A stretch of DNA of 6,966 bases from Planctomycetota bacterium (GCA_022563615.1 JADFMZ010000050.1:5584-12549), one strand, 5' to 3'; positions 1-5,451 are shown, numbered from the stretch's first letter. Numbers and translations are program-made. The notes: generated by a model from the letters alone, not told the origin.

Positions 1-240
1 ATCGCCATCAACGACAGCCCAGCGAATATCGATATCCAGCCCGCGTGCATACCCGATCAAGGGTTGCAGCATCTCAGCCACGCCACCGCCCATGGCTGTC
101 GAGTTGATGTTCCAGACAACGCGCCCCTTCAGCAATCGGCGCGCCGCTTCGGCGTGGGGCTCAAACTCTCGCAATCGGTCGGCGCCGATGGCGAACTCGA
201 TCCGATCACGACCAATAGGGGCGACTCGAACTTCTTCCAT
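1..240 (-). CDS. treT: TreT-type trehalose synthase (GT4 glycosyltransferase), N-terminal fragment
   Basis: Reverse-strand reading frame from ATG at 240, open through position 1, so only the first 80 residues are present. Residues 36-57 read LKGRVVWNINSTAMGGGVAE plus a following MLQ. This N-terminal signature belongs to trehalose synthases of the TreT group (GT4), which join a nucleotide-activated glucose to free glucose in one step. The triple-glycine loop (residues 51-53) is the part of the GT-B fold expected to contact the nucleotide sugar. After it comes a segment ending in IRWAVVDGD, also typical of the family. The start is the only ATG giving a normal N-terminus; the ribosome binding site is weak (GAG about 10 nt upstream). 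It lies about 640 bp downstream of otsA on the same strand, with a transposon-like element between, so it may have its own promoter. Donor specificity and catalytic residues lie outside the window. Family call is confident; the symbol is by homology. Confidence 0.85.
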   Translation of the reverse strand, partial: MEEVRVAPIGRDRIEFAIGADRLREFEPHAEAARRLLKGRVVWNINSTAMGGGVAEMLQPLIGYARGLDIDIRWAVVDGD

Positions 241-336
241 TACATAGCTCTACCAGCAAGGAGATCGTGCGACCTCGTACCACCTGTTATCGACATCATC
301 CCAGGCTACAGCGTTCCCATTTATTGCGTATCGCCC

Positions 337-358
337 TTTCCGGAAAATCTCCCGGAAA
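337..358. repeat. Inverted repeat TTTCCGG-N8-CCGGAAA upstream of treT
   Basis: Two perfect 7-bp arms, TTTCCGG (337-343) and CCGGAAA (352-358), separated by 8 bp and centred about 107 bp upstream of the treT start. The spacing would suit a dimeric regulator, or a stem in the treT leader. No promoter elements could be placed convincingly around it, so a regulatory role is a guess. Confidence 0.3.
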
Positions 359-449
359 AAATGGTCGTTGGACCGCTCCAGAAAAATAGATCTTGCTCTA
401 TGGCCCACCCAACCACTCATGATTGGCTAAGATCATACAGGAATCCCGC

Positions 450-580
450 CTAGTGCTCCGTTACACAAGTCTCACGACGATCTGAGCCGCAGGCTTCAGC
501 CTGCGCGAACGCTCCCGCAGCGAGAATCCGGCGGAATCCATCGCGATGATAGTCGCACAAATTGTGAAACGCAGCACTAG
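450..580. mobile_element. MITE-like element with 21-bp terminal inverted repeats
   Basis: The two ends match as inverted repeats. Positions 450-470 begin CTAGTGCTCCGTTACACAA, and the reverse complement of 560-580 begins CTAGTGCTGCGTTTCACAA. I count 18 of 21 positions identical, with the outermost 8 perfect. The element is 131 bp and has no coding capacity. Inside are a perfect 7-bp stem CGCAGGC/GCCTGCG with a 4-nt TTCA loop (488-505) and a CACAA-A-TTGTG palindrome (556-566). The termini carry CTAG on both sides. This can be read as a 4-bp CTAG target duplication (as in the IS5 group) or a TA duplication next to GTGCT ends (as in IS630/Tc1-type elements). The sequence alone cannot decide between them. 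No transposase is present, so mobilisation would need one elsewhere in the genome. Confidence 0.6.
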
Positions 581-878
581 TCCAGACGCCCCGGGCCGGG
601 GGTACCCAATCGGAACCAGGGCCAAAGAAAATATAAGATTCAAAACGACCCATGCGCGCCGATGGCCAAAAAAATTGGGGGCGGTTCCCTCACGAGCCAG
701 GTTCCCGGCCTCACCCGCAAAGTCAAAGGCGTTGTGGCTTCGGCAAGCATTCTTATCGAACCCCGCGTCGGCCCCAGTGCCCCGTCATCCTTGAATGGAC
801 GGGTTGTTTCATGGGAGGGCGAAAGTGATGACCAGGACAAGATCGATCACGACGGATCGGGTACGCCACCGGAGCGGG

Positions 879-2507
879 TTATGGGGATCCTACACCGGTT
901 GGAAGCGTGGAGTCCGCCTCGGCGCCCGATGCCGATGCGCCGTCCTCGGCATCCTGGATCAACACCTGAGGCGACACCTGCCGGTCGAGTTCCTGCATCG
1001 GTTCCGCTTCCAAGGCGAAGGATTGGTCGCCGTGCTCGCTCGGCACATAGTCGTCCGTTGGAGGCAGGTCGTCACGACTTTGAGGAGTGCTCGCCTGCAG
1101 AAAGGTTTCAACCCAGTGGAACACATCTCGCCGCCGGATCGTCTGGCGAAGCCGATTCATGCGCTCGCGACGTTCCTCCTTGCTCATGGTCAATGCCTGC
1201 CGAATCGATTCAGCCACGGCCTCCACGTCGTAGGGGTTGACCAGCAGAGCGCCTTTTTGAAGCTCGGCGGCCGCACCCGCAAACTCACTCAGGATCAAGA
1301 CGCCCTGTCGATCCACGTTGCACGCGCAATACTCTTTCGCAACGAGGTTCATACCGTCGATCAACGGAGTCACCAGGGCGGCGTCAGCCGCACGATAATA
1401 GGCAAGCAACTCGTCGCGCTTCAAGGATCGAAAAATATAGTGGATCGGAACCCACCCCATCTCGGTGTATTCGCCGTTGATTTCGCCGACCAGCTCGTCA
1501 ATCTCCTCGCGAAGGGATTGATAGGCCGGAATCTCCTTGCGGCTGGGAACGACGACCTGGACCAGCGTTACGTTGCGACGCAGATCCGGGAACCGTCGCA
1601 ACAGGCATCGGAACGCCTTCAGGCGGTAAGGAATCCCCTTGGTGTAGTCCAACCGGTCGACGCCGAATAGAACCTTGCGCTGGCCATACTCCTGACGAAG
1701 ACGCTGCACGCCTCGGGACACAGCCGGGCTCTTGGCGCCCCGTTCGAAGTCGGCGTAGTCGATGCTGATGGGAAACGCCCCGATCCGGACCTTGCCGGTG
1801 GGAGTCGTCACCGTTTGAACCTGACCCCTCCCGCCAACCTGACAATCCGGGAGCAACGTGCGAACACATCGCACGAAGTTGGTGCGATCGCGCGGGGTCT
1901 GGAAGCCGATCAGGTCATACTCGAGCAGCCCGCGCAATACCTCGAAACGCCAAGGAAGCTTCTGAAAGATGTCTATGGGCGGAAACGGCGTATGGAGGAA
2001 GAAGCTAATCGGGTTGTCGATGCCCAGTTGGCGTAAATCGCCGCCGACCATCATCAAATGGTAGTCGTGCACCCAGACGTGAGAAGTTCTCTTCTCCAGA
2101 ACCTTCCGGATCACACCGGCGAACTTGCGATTGACACGCTGGTAGCTTTCCCAGTAATGCGGATCGAAGTTGCAGCGCTCATCGAGGCAATGAAACAGCG
2201 GCCAAATGATTTCGTTGGCGAATCCGTGGTAGAACGCCCGCTTATCCTCATCCGTCAGGCTGACAGGCATTAGCTCATAGCCGTCGCGCTTCCCCTCACT
2301 CGCCAGGAGTCGCTCGAGCCCCTGTTGATCGTCGGTAATGGCGCCGTGCCAGCCGATCCAGACGCCCCCGCGATCCCGCAGCACGGGCGACATGGCGGTC
2401 ACCAGTCCTCCCGATCCGGGACGGATCTTCCAGGCCCCTCCTTGCCGCTCGAACGTGCAAGGAAGCCGGTTCGAGGCGATCACGAGTTCCGCAGCGTCAT
2501 GAGTCAT
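879..2507 (-). CDS. otsA: Alpha,alpha-trehalose-6-phosphate synthase (GT20)
   Basis: Transfers glucose from a nucleotide sugar to glucose-6-phosphate, giving trehalose-6-phosphate in the cytoplasm; OtsB then removes the phosphate. The 542-residue product carries the GT20 landmarks in order: ASNRLP (11-16), GSGGLVTAM (31-39), WIGWHG (50-55), VWVHDYH (144-150), FFLHTPFPP (169-177), DLIGFQTPRDR (198-208), GVDRLDYTKGI (282-292, with the donor-contacting Arg285 and Lys290), DGMNLVAKEY (384-393) and SEFAGAAAEL (407-416). An in-frame ATG 69 bp upstream (2576) is rejected. The ATG at 2507 puts the protein start next to the family's usual N-terminus, sits 6 nt after a GGAGG site, and overlaps the otsB stop as ATGA. 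Residues from about 474 to 542 form a low-complexity acidic tail beyond the catalytic domain. UDP- versus ADP-glucose use cannot be read directly. Confidence 0.95.
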   Translation of the reverse strand: MTHDAAELVIASNRLPCTFERQGGAWKIRPGSGGLVTAMSPVLRDRGGVWIGWHGAITDDQQGLERLLASEGKRDGYELMPVSLTDEDKRAFYHGFANEIIWPLFHCLDERCNFDPHYWESYQRVNRKFAGVIRKVLEKRTSHVWVHDYHLMMVGGDLRQLGIDNPISFFLHTPFPPIDIFQKLPWRFEVLRGLLEYDLIGFQTPRDRTNFVRCVRTLLPDCQVGGRGQVQTVTTPTGKVRIGAFPISIDYADFERGAKSPAVSRGVQRLRQEYGQRKVLFGVDRLDYTKGIPYRLKAFRCLLRRFPDLRRNVTLVQVVVPSRKEIPAYQSLREEIDELVGEINGEYTEMGWVPIHYIFRSLKRDELLAYYRAADAALVTPLIDGMNLVAKEYCACNVDRQGVLILSEFAGAAAELQKGALLVNPYDVEAVAESIRQALTMSKEERRERMNRLRQTIRRRDVFHWVETFLQASTPQSRDDLPPTDDYVPSEHGDQSFALEAEPMQELDRQVSPQVLIQDAEDGASASGAEADSTLPTGVGSP

Positions 2508-3301
2508 GGCGATCCTCCCGCGGTGCGTAGCCAGCGAGCAAGAAAGTCGAGCAGTTCGCCCGGAGGCCGTAGCCAAACGTCCGCCAGAGTCGGTCGCACT
2601 TGGTCACGCACCAAAACCCGCAAGCCCCGTTCACCCAACGCCCGAAAGGCGTCTTCATCGGTCCGATCATCTCCGGCGTAGGCTACCGAGGCGTCCGAAG
2701 CGACCTCGGATAGAAGCTTGTCGATCACTTGGCCTTTATCCATTCCCCGTGCACGCAACTCGATCCCACCATCAAACCGAAGCAACTCCAGACAGCCCTT
2801 CCCGGTCAAGGATGAAAACCCTGAATGCACCCTGTTCTCCAATGTAGTAACCGAGTCTGCCTCCAAGCCGCGCCAATGGATGGCGATGCCGGTTGGTTTG
2901 CATTCACAACGATCGAGAATCCCCTCCGCCTCGACCCAATCACGAGCCCGCTTCAGCCCCGCTTCCGCTCCAGCCGGTAGCGGCAGGATTCGGACTTCAC
3001 CGGTCGGCGTTCTACGCTCCCACCCGTGGCCTCCCCAGATATCCGGAAGCGGTTCGAGGTCGGCCAATAGGGAAACCAGGTCTTCAACGGGTCGACCACT
3101 GACCACCACAACGCGGGTGTGACCTCTTCGCATCAGGCTGCCAAGGGCCTCAATTACGCCAGGGAAGGGAAAGGCCTGATCTCGATCGACCCGAAACGGC
3201 GCTAGCGTTCCATCGTAGTCGAGCGCCAGAACCCGCTCAGACGCTTGGGCCAGCCTGTTGAAGAATCCCTCGACATCCACACTGGCTCGCAGAATCTGCA
3301 T
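2504..3301 (-). CDS. otsB: Trehalose-6-phosphate phosphatase (HAD superfamily)
   Basis: Removes phosphate from trehalose-6-phosphate to release trehalose, acting directly after OtsA. The 265-residue product has all HAD motifs. Motif I is LDYDGT (27-32), with nucleophile Asp28 and general acid Asp30. Motif II is VVVVSGR (64-70). Lys189 follows RARGMD, and motif IV is YAGDDRTDEDAF (208-219), whose acidic residues bind Mg2+. GGHGWERR (90-97) and the cap segment KPTGIAIHWR (135-144) are typical of trehalose phosphatases. Length is normal for the family. The start at 3301 has no clear Shine-Dalgarno, but no better in-frame start precedes the first motif. It is first in a two-gene unit with otsA. 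The 455 bp upstream contain a palindrome (3399-3424) but no convincing promoter. Confidence 0.95.
   Translation of the reverse strand: MQILRASVDVEGFFNRLAQASERVLALDYDGTLAPFRVDRDQAFPFPGVIEALGSLMRRGHTRVVVVSGRPVEDLVSLLADLEPLPDIWGGHGWERRTPTGEVRILPLPAGAEAGLKRARDWVEAEGILDRCECKPTGIAIHWRGLEADSVTTLENRVHSGFSSLTGKGCLELLRFDGGIELRARGMDKGQVIDKLLSEVASDASVAYAGDDRTDEDAFRALGERGLRVLVRDQVRPTLADVWLRPPGELLDFLARWLRTAGGSP
2513..2518 (-). promoter_or_regulatory. Ribosome binding site of otsA inside otsB
   Basis: On the reverse strand GGGAGG (2518-2513, continuing as GATCGCC) lies about 6 nt before the otsA ATG at 2507. It is within the last codons of otsB, whose TGA shares two bases with that ATG (2504-2507). This arrangement fixes the otsA start and indicates translational coupling. 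Confidence 0.85.
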
Positions 3302-3655
3302 CGCGATGAGGGGTGTCCCTATCTCAGGATCTGAAACCCGGCACCCACGATCCCTACCCTACCCGTATCGGCCAAAAACGCAAGGGCAACCAGTTTTCGG
3401 ACGTTTCCTGGTGCCCAAACGTCCATTCCGGCAATGCCAAAAACCTATGCCCGAGCCCTGAGAAAGTGGATTCGATGCCTTGCTGAGATAGCGATCGGCA
3501 TGAAAAGAGAAGCGCCACGCCTTGTGATCGCTGGGCTATGTCGCCTTCCAAACGGCCAGGCAAAGCTACCAGCCTGTGAAATCCTGTTGGTGTCGGTGAT
3601 GCCCTGGTCCTAGTCCGCCAATCACGACGCGAACATATATTTAATCGGAACAGAA
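3302..3655. other. Non-coding region between divergent otsB and the small-ORF cassette
   Basis: No credible gene is seen. Open frames on either strand here lack recognisable domains and ribosome binding sites. The half nearest otsB should hold the otsBA promoter, but I could not place a good -35/-10 pair on the reverse strand. Notable elements are the palindrome at 3399-3424, flanked by two copies of GCCAAAAAC, and an A/T-rich stretch (3632-3645) just upstream of the next promoter. Confidence 0.6.
3399..3424. repeat. Palindrome GGACGTTT-N10-AAACGTCC upstream of otsB
   Basis: Perfect 8-bp arms (3399-3406 and 3417-3424) with a 10-bp spacer, centred about 110 bp upstream of the otsB start. A direct repeat GCCAAAAAC occurs on each side (3371-3379 and 3436-3444). 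Position and symmetry would suit a regulator site controlling otsBA, or a stem-loop in a long leader. There is no T-run, so a terminator is unlikely. Confidence 0.4.
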
Positions 3656-3683
3656 TTGACATCGAGCCCGATGGTGGTATCTT
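3656..3683 (+). promoter_or_regulatory. Sigma-70-type promoter of the small membrane protein gene
   Basis: A consensus -35 TTGACA (3656-3661), a 16-bp spacer, and a -10 TATCTT (3678-3683) that keeps the important T, A and final T. An A/T-rich run (ATATATTTAAT, 3634-3644) lies upstream of the -35 where an UP element would sit. Expected transcript start is near 3690, giving a leader of about 65 nt before the ATG at 3757. Confidence 0.6.
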
Positions 3684-3700
3684 GCGGCCGTGGCGTGGTC

Positions 3701-3721
3701 GTTGTCCCACGGGGGGACAAC
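3701..3721 (+). promoter_or_regulatory. Perfect 8-bp stem-loop in the 5' leader
   Basis: GTTGTCCC (3701-3708) and GGGACAAC (3714-3721) pair perfectly around a 5-nt ACGGG loop. It begins about 10 nt into the predicted transcript and ends 21 nt before the ribosome binding site. As RNA it could protect the 5' end or control translation. As DNA it is equally a good operator placed just downstream of the promoter. The sequence does not say which. Confidence 0.55.
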
Positions 3722-3756
3722 CGTTCGCAGTTCACCCTAGATGGGAGTCACAAACG

Positions 3757-3843
3757 ATGTCACGTTTGATCCTTATCATTCTGGGTCTTCTCGTGCTCTT
3801 TGGCAGCGGCCTGCTTGGTTCGCTGACCGGAAGCGGCGCCTAA
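3757..3843 (+). CDS. 28-residue single-span membrane small protein, function unknown
   Basis: ATG at 3757 is preceded by GGGAG (3743-3747) 9 nt upstream, and the frame ends with TAA at 3841-3843. The product is 28 residues. It starts MSRLILIILGLLVLFGSGLL, so one Arg is followed by a hydrophobic helix of about 20 residues (4-23). It ends in a short Gly/Ser/Thr tail with no charged residue. The single N-terminal positive charge suggests an N-in orientation in the inner membrane, by the positive-inside rule. I do not recognise the family. Support for a real gene comes from the surroundings: a good promoter, a leader stem-loop, a properly spaced Shine-Dalgarno and a strong hairpin 19 nt after the stop, all within 280 bp. 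It might be a stress-induced small membrane protein, but nothing links it directly to the trehalose genes, which are transcribed away from it. Confidence 0.65.
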   Translation: MSRLILIILGLLVLFGSGLLGSLTGSGA

Positions 3844-3862
3844 GACAAGTTCCTGAACCAGA

Positions 3863-3906
3863 CGACCGTGGCCGGGATGCGCTGAGGCGTGCCCCGGCTA
3901 CGGTTG
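3863..3906 (+). terminator. Long hairpin after the small ORF, probable transcript end
   Basis: A 14-bp stem with two G-T wobbles: arms 3863-3876 (CGACCGTGGCCGGG) and 3893-3906 (CCCGGCTACGGTTG). A weak inner stem (TGCGC/GCGTG) lies in the 16-nt loop. It begins 19 nt after the stop codon. The following bases (CTTGG) are not a T-run, so this is a non-canonical terminator or a 3'-end stabilising stem rather than a textbook intrinsic terminator. Confidence 0.5.
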
Positions 3907-4602
3907 CTTGGTAATCCCCCAGAATCATATCCATGTAGTTTCCCTGATGAGCCGCCCGGACCGGAGGAGCGCCATTTGCAGTAGTGGCCTGCAAAGAGGC
4001 TCACCCTCACTTGGTATTCACCAAGCCGTCCAATGTAAGGTTGGCAGGTGAATCCTCGCCTCTTCAACGAATTCGAACACCACGGACTCATCGAAAAACG
4101 ATACGTTTCCGTGCAACGCCCGAACCAGAAAAGTCGTTTCGAGCCCGGGTTAGGTCCGAACACCCTGTTGTTCCATACAGTGCTCGATGTCGCCACCAAA
4201 TCTCTGGATGCGAACGAGATCGTACCGTTCAATGTACGCCGGATTATCTTGGCCCGATCCACCTATTCGTCGATCGCCTGCTTCCGATTCGCCCGGCTGA
4301 ACCATGTGTTGTTCTGGTTGTTCCTGAAAGAGTCGCGGTGCGCGTAAGTGTGCGAGACGACCCTCCTTGGGTCTAAACAGTAGGTCGTCGAGGCCATAGC
4401 GAGTCCAAAGTCTGCACCGATGGGCACCGGTGAGGAAATCGGCCGGTTTCTGAAAACTGACAGGGCAAGTGGTTCAGAGCCATCACGCCGAAGTCTGCGC
4501 CAGCCGGCTTCGCCCATGGACGACGGATAAAAGATTGGGGAGGGGTCAATCCCAAGTCACTCAAGAAAACCCCGTTGAACCGAGAAAAAGCGCAATTGGG
4601 GA
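3907..4602. other. Region with one doubtful ORF and otherwise no recognised feature
   Basis: About 700 bp between the small-ORF hairpin and the tetR promoter. The only frame with coding-like composition is 4048-4347, listed separately. A GACCC/GGGTC hairpin (4359-4373) lies 11 nt after that frame's stop but is short and lacks a T-run. Near the right edge GCAAT (4592-4596) and ATTGC (4602-4606) form an inverted repeat overlapping the tetR -35 region. No tRNA, known RNA motif or transposon end was recognised. Confidence 0.5.
4048..4347 (+). CDS. Hypothetical protein, 99 residues, doubtful
   Basis: GTG start at 4048, seven nt after TAAGG (4036-4040), with an in-frame stop (4036-4038) just upstream and TAA at 4345-4347. 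I do not recognise the product. A hand count over the codons gives roughly 53%, 38% and 69% G+C at positions one, two and three. That is the ordering expected of a real gene at this base composition. The overlapping frames at 3984-4376 (plus) and 3840-4262 (minus) use the same bases with an unnatural ordering. The protein is rich in Phe, Arg and Asn, with an aromatic C-terminal stretch (LNHVLFWLFLKES, about residues 84-96) that could be amphipathic. No promoter is visible. It could be an orphan gene, a decayed gene fragment or chance. Confidence 0.35.
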   Translation: MNPRLFNEFEHHGLIEKRYVSVQRPNQKSRFEPGLGPNTLLFHTVLDVATKSLDANEIVPFNVRRIILARSTYSSIACFRFARLNHVLFWLFLKESRCA

Positions 4603-4630
4603 TTGCAAGGGGCGAATTGCAGTGTATAAT
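4603..4630 (+). promoter_or_regulatory. Sigma-70-type promoter of the tetR operon
   Basis: TTGCAA (4603-4608), a 16-bp spacer and a perfect TATAAT (4625-4630). The -10 box shares two bases with the left arm of the palindrome at 4629-4650, so repressor binding there would block RNA polymerase. Predicted start is around 4637-4640, which implies a leader of nearly 190 nt before tetR. Confidence 0.7.
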
Positions 4631-4650
4631 TAGTTGGTTACTCAACTAAT
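4629..4650. promoter_or_regulatory. Probable TetR-family operator (22-bp palindrome)
   Basis: ATTAGTTG (4629-4636) and CAACTAAT (4643-4650) are perfect 8-bp inverted arms around GTTACT. Across the 22 bp, 9 of 11 base pairs are symmetric, including the central TA. Length and symmetry suit a TetR-family dimer or pair of dimers, and the site overlaps the -10 box and start point. The first gene downstream is a TetR-family regulator, so autorepression is the natural reading. Confidence 0.7.
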
Positions 4651-4827
4651 ACGCTCTCGCACCAAGCTGAGGCTTGCTCCGTAACGGTTTTTCCCTTGCT
4701 GGCGAGCACCGAAGGATTTAGGCCGCCGGCAGGCGGTGGACCTGCGGCAGCGGAGGTTGAAGCAGGGCGGCATCAGTCGCTATCCGTAAGAATGACCTAA
4801 GAACCAGGTTAACGTGGCGGCATCATC
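4651..4827 (+). other. Long GC-rich 5' leader of tetR
   Basis: About 180 nt of probable untranslated leader. It contains short potential stems: CAAGC/GCTTG (4663-4676), then CCGCC-GGCA-GGCGG and CTGC-G-GCAG within about 4721-4752. It also has two copies of GGCGGCATCA (4766-4775 and 4816-4825) exactly 50 bp apart. The second copy includes the only Shine-Dalgarno-like bases before the start. A two-codon ATG-ACC-TAA (4792-4800) precedes tetR. No known riboswitch was recognised and no continuous coding frame is present. Confidence 0.4.
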
Positions 4828-5451
4828 GTGGACATGAAAAAACCGACGCGTCAGCGATTAATTGAGGCGGCCCGAGAGCTGTTCCTCTCCAAGGGCTATG
4901 AGGCCAGCAGCGTGGCCGACGTGCTCGCCCGGGCTGAGGTCAACAGCGGAAGCCTTTATTACTTTTTCAAGACCAAGGAGCAATTGCTGCTGGCTGTCCT
5001 CGATGAGTACGTGGACTTGTTGGAACCGATGGTCTTGCGACCGGCGTTCGAGCGCGTCAGCGATCCGCTCGATCGGGTTTTCGCGGTCCTGGCGGGGTAC
5101 CGGCAGATGCTCGTGATGAGCGATTGCCGGCTGGGCTGTCCGATCGGCAACCTGGCTTTGGAAATGAGCGAGAAGTCGGAAGTCGTTCGAGAGAAGATCG
5201 CGCTGAACTTTCGGAACTGGCGTAAGGCGATCCGTCAATGTTTGGTCGATGCGCGCGATCGACTGCCGCCCGACCTGGATCGTCACAAGCTGGCGGCATT
5301 CATCCTAACGGTCATGGAAGGCGGCGTGATGCAGGCCCGCGTGCATCGAAGCCTGGAACCGTTTGACGCTTCGGTGGCGACGCTGAAGGACTATATGGAT
5401 CGCCTGGTGGAACAGGGGACAACTCGTCCGATCCAACAGGCAAACTCGTAG
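4828..5451 (+). CDS. TetR/AcrR-family transcriptional repressor
   Basis: A 207-residue regulator with a standard TetR N-terminal DNA-binding domain at about 7-53. It includes LIEAARELFLSKGYEASSVADV and the recognition helix region NSGSLYYFFKTKEQLL (39-54). The C-terminal ligand and dimer domain carries CRLGCPIGNLALEMSE (100-115). That CPIGN-ALE stretch occurs in AcrR-like regulators with a LmrA/YxaF-type C-terminus. Cys100 and Cys104 sit close together in it. The start is GTG at 4828, 7 nt after GGCGG; ATG at 4834 is the alternative, but its spacing to that site is too long, and the in-frame stop at 4810 excludes earlier starts. Its probable operator overlaps its own promoter. The two genes downstream follow at 30 and 14 nt on the same strand and are likely under its control. 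The inducer is unknown. Confidence 0.9.
   Translation: MDMKKPTRQRLIEAARELFLSKGYEASSVADVLARAEVNSGSLYYFFKTKEQLLLAVLDEYVDLLEPMVLRPAFERVSDPLDRVFAVLAGYRQMLVMSDCRLGCPIGNLALEMSEKSEVVREKIALNFRNWRKAIRQCLVDARDRLPPDLDRHKLAAFILTVMEGGVMQARVHRSLEPFDASVATLKDYMDRLVEQGTTRPIQQANS

Larger units (their letters stand above)
241..878. other. otsA-treT intergenic region
   Basis: 638 bp without a supportable gene. It holds a MITE-like element (450-580) and a 7-bp inverted repeat near treT (337-358). There are also some weak hairpins. CCCCG/CGGGG (589-601) abuts the element. CCCGTC/GACGGG (781-803) lies about 75 nt beyond the otsA stop. CGATC/GATCG (844-859) lies about 20 nt beyond that stop and is followed on the reverse strand by ATCTTGT. 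The last could be a poor terminator for otsA, but there is no real T-run. Reading frames here do not show the expected codon-position pattern (second position lowest in G+C, third highest), and none resembles a known protein. A TATGAT hexamer (reverse strand, 437-432) could be a -10 box for treT, but no matching -35 is visible. Confidence 0.6.

Noticed and set aside
64..453. 129-codon plus-strand frame over the treT start
   Set aside because: Its first 177 bases are the antisense of the clearly recognisable TreT N-terminus; the remainder has no family resemblance.
844..859. CGATC/GATCG hairpin just beyond the otsA stop as a terminator
   Set aside because: Five-bp stem with an interrupted T stretch on the reverse strand; too weak to list as a terminator.
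662..1240. 192-codon plus-strand frame starting in the otsA-treT gap and running antisense into otsA
   Set aside because: No ribosome binding site or family resemblance, and no normal codon-position composition. Most of it is the opposite strand of the otsA tail, which is unambiguous.
2508..2576. Upstream ATG extending OtsA by 23 residues
   Set aside because: The extension lies within otsB coding sequence and does not resemble OtsA. The ATG at 2507 has the strong ribosome site and the ATGA overlap.
3840..4262. 140-codon minus-strand frame
   Set aside because: Codon-position composition is unnatural (first position poorer in G+C than second). It overlaps the hairpin after the small ORF and looks like no known protein.
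4675..4686. TGCTCCGTAAC resembling the MITE end TGCTCCGTTAC
   Set aside because: Only about 11 bases match, with no partner inverted repeat nearby and no terminal CTAG. It is probably chance.
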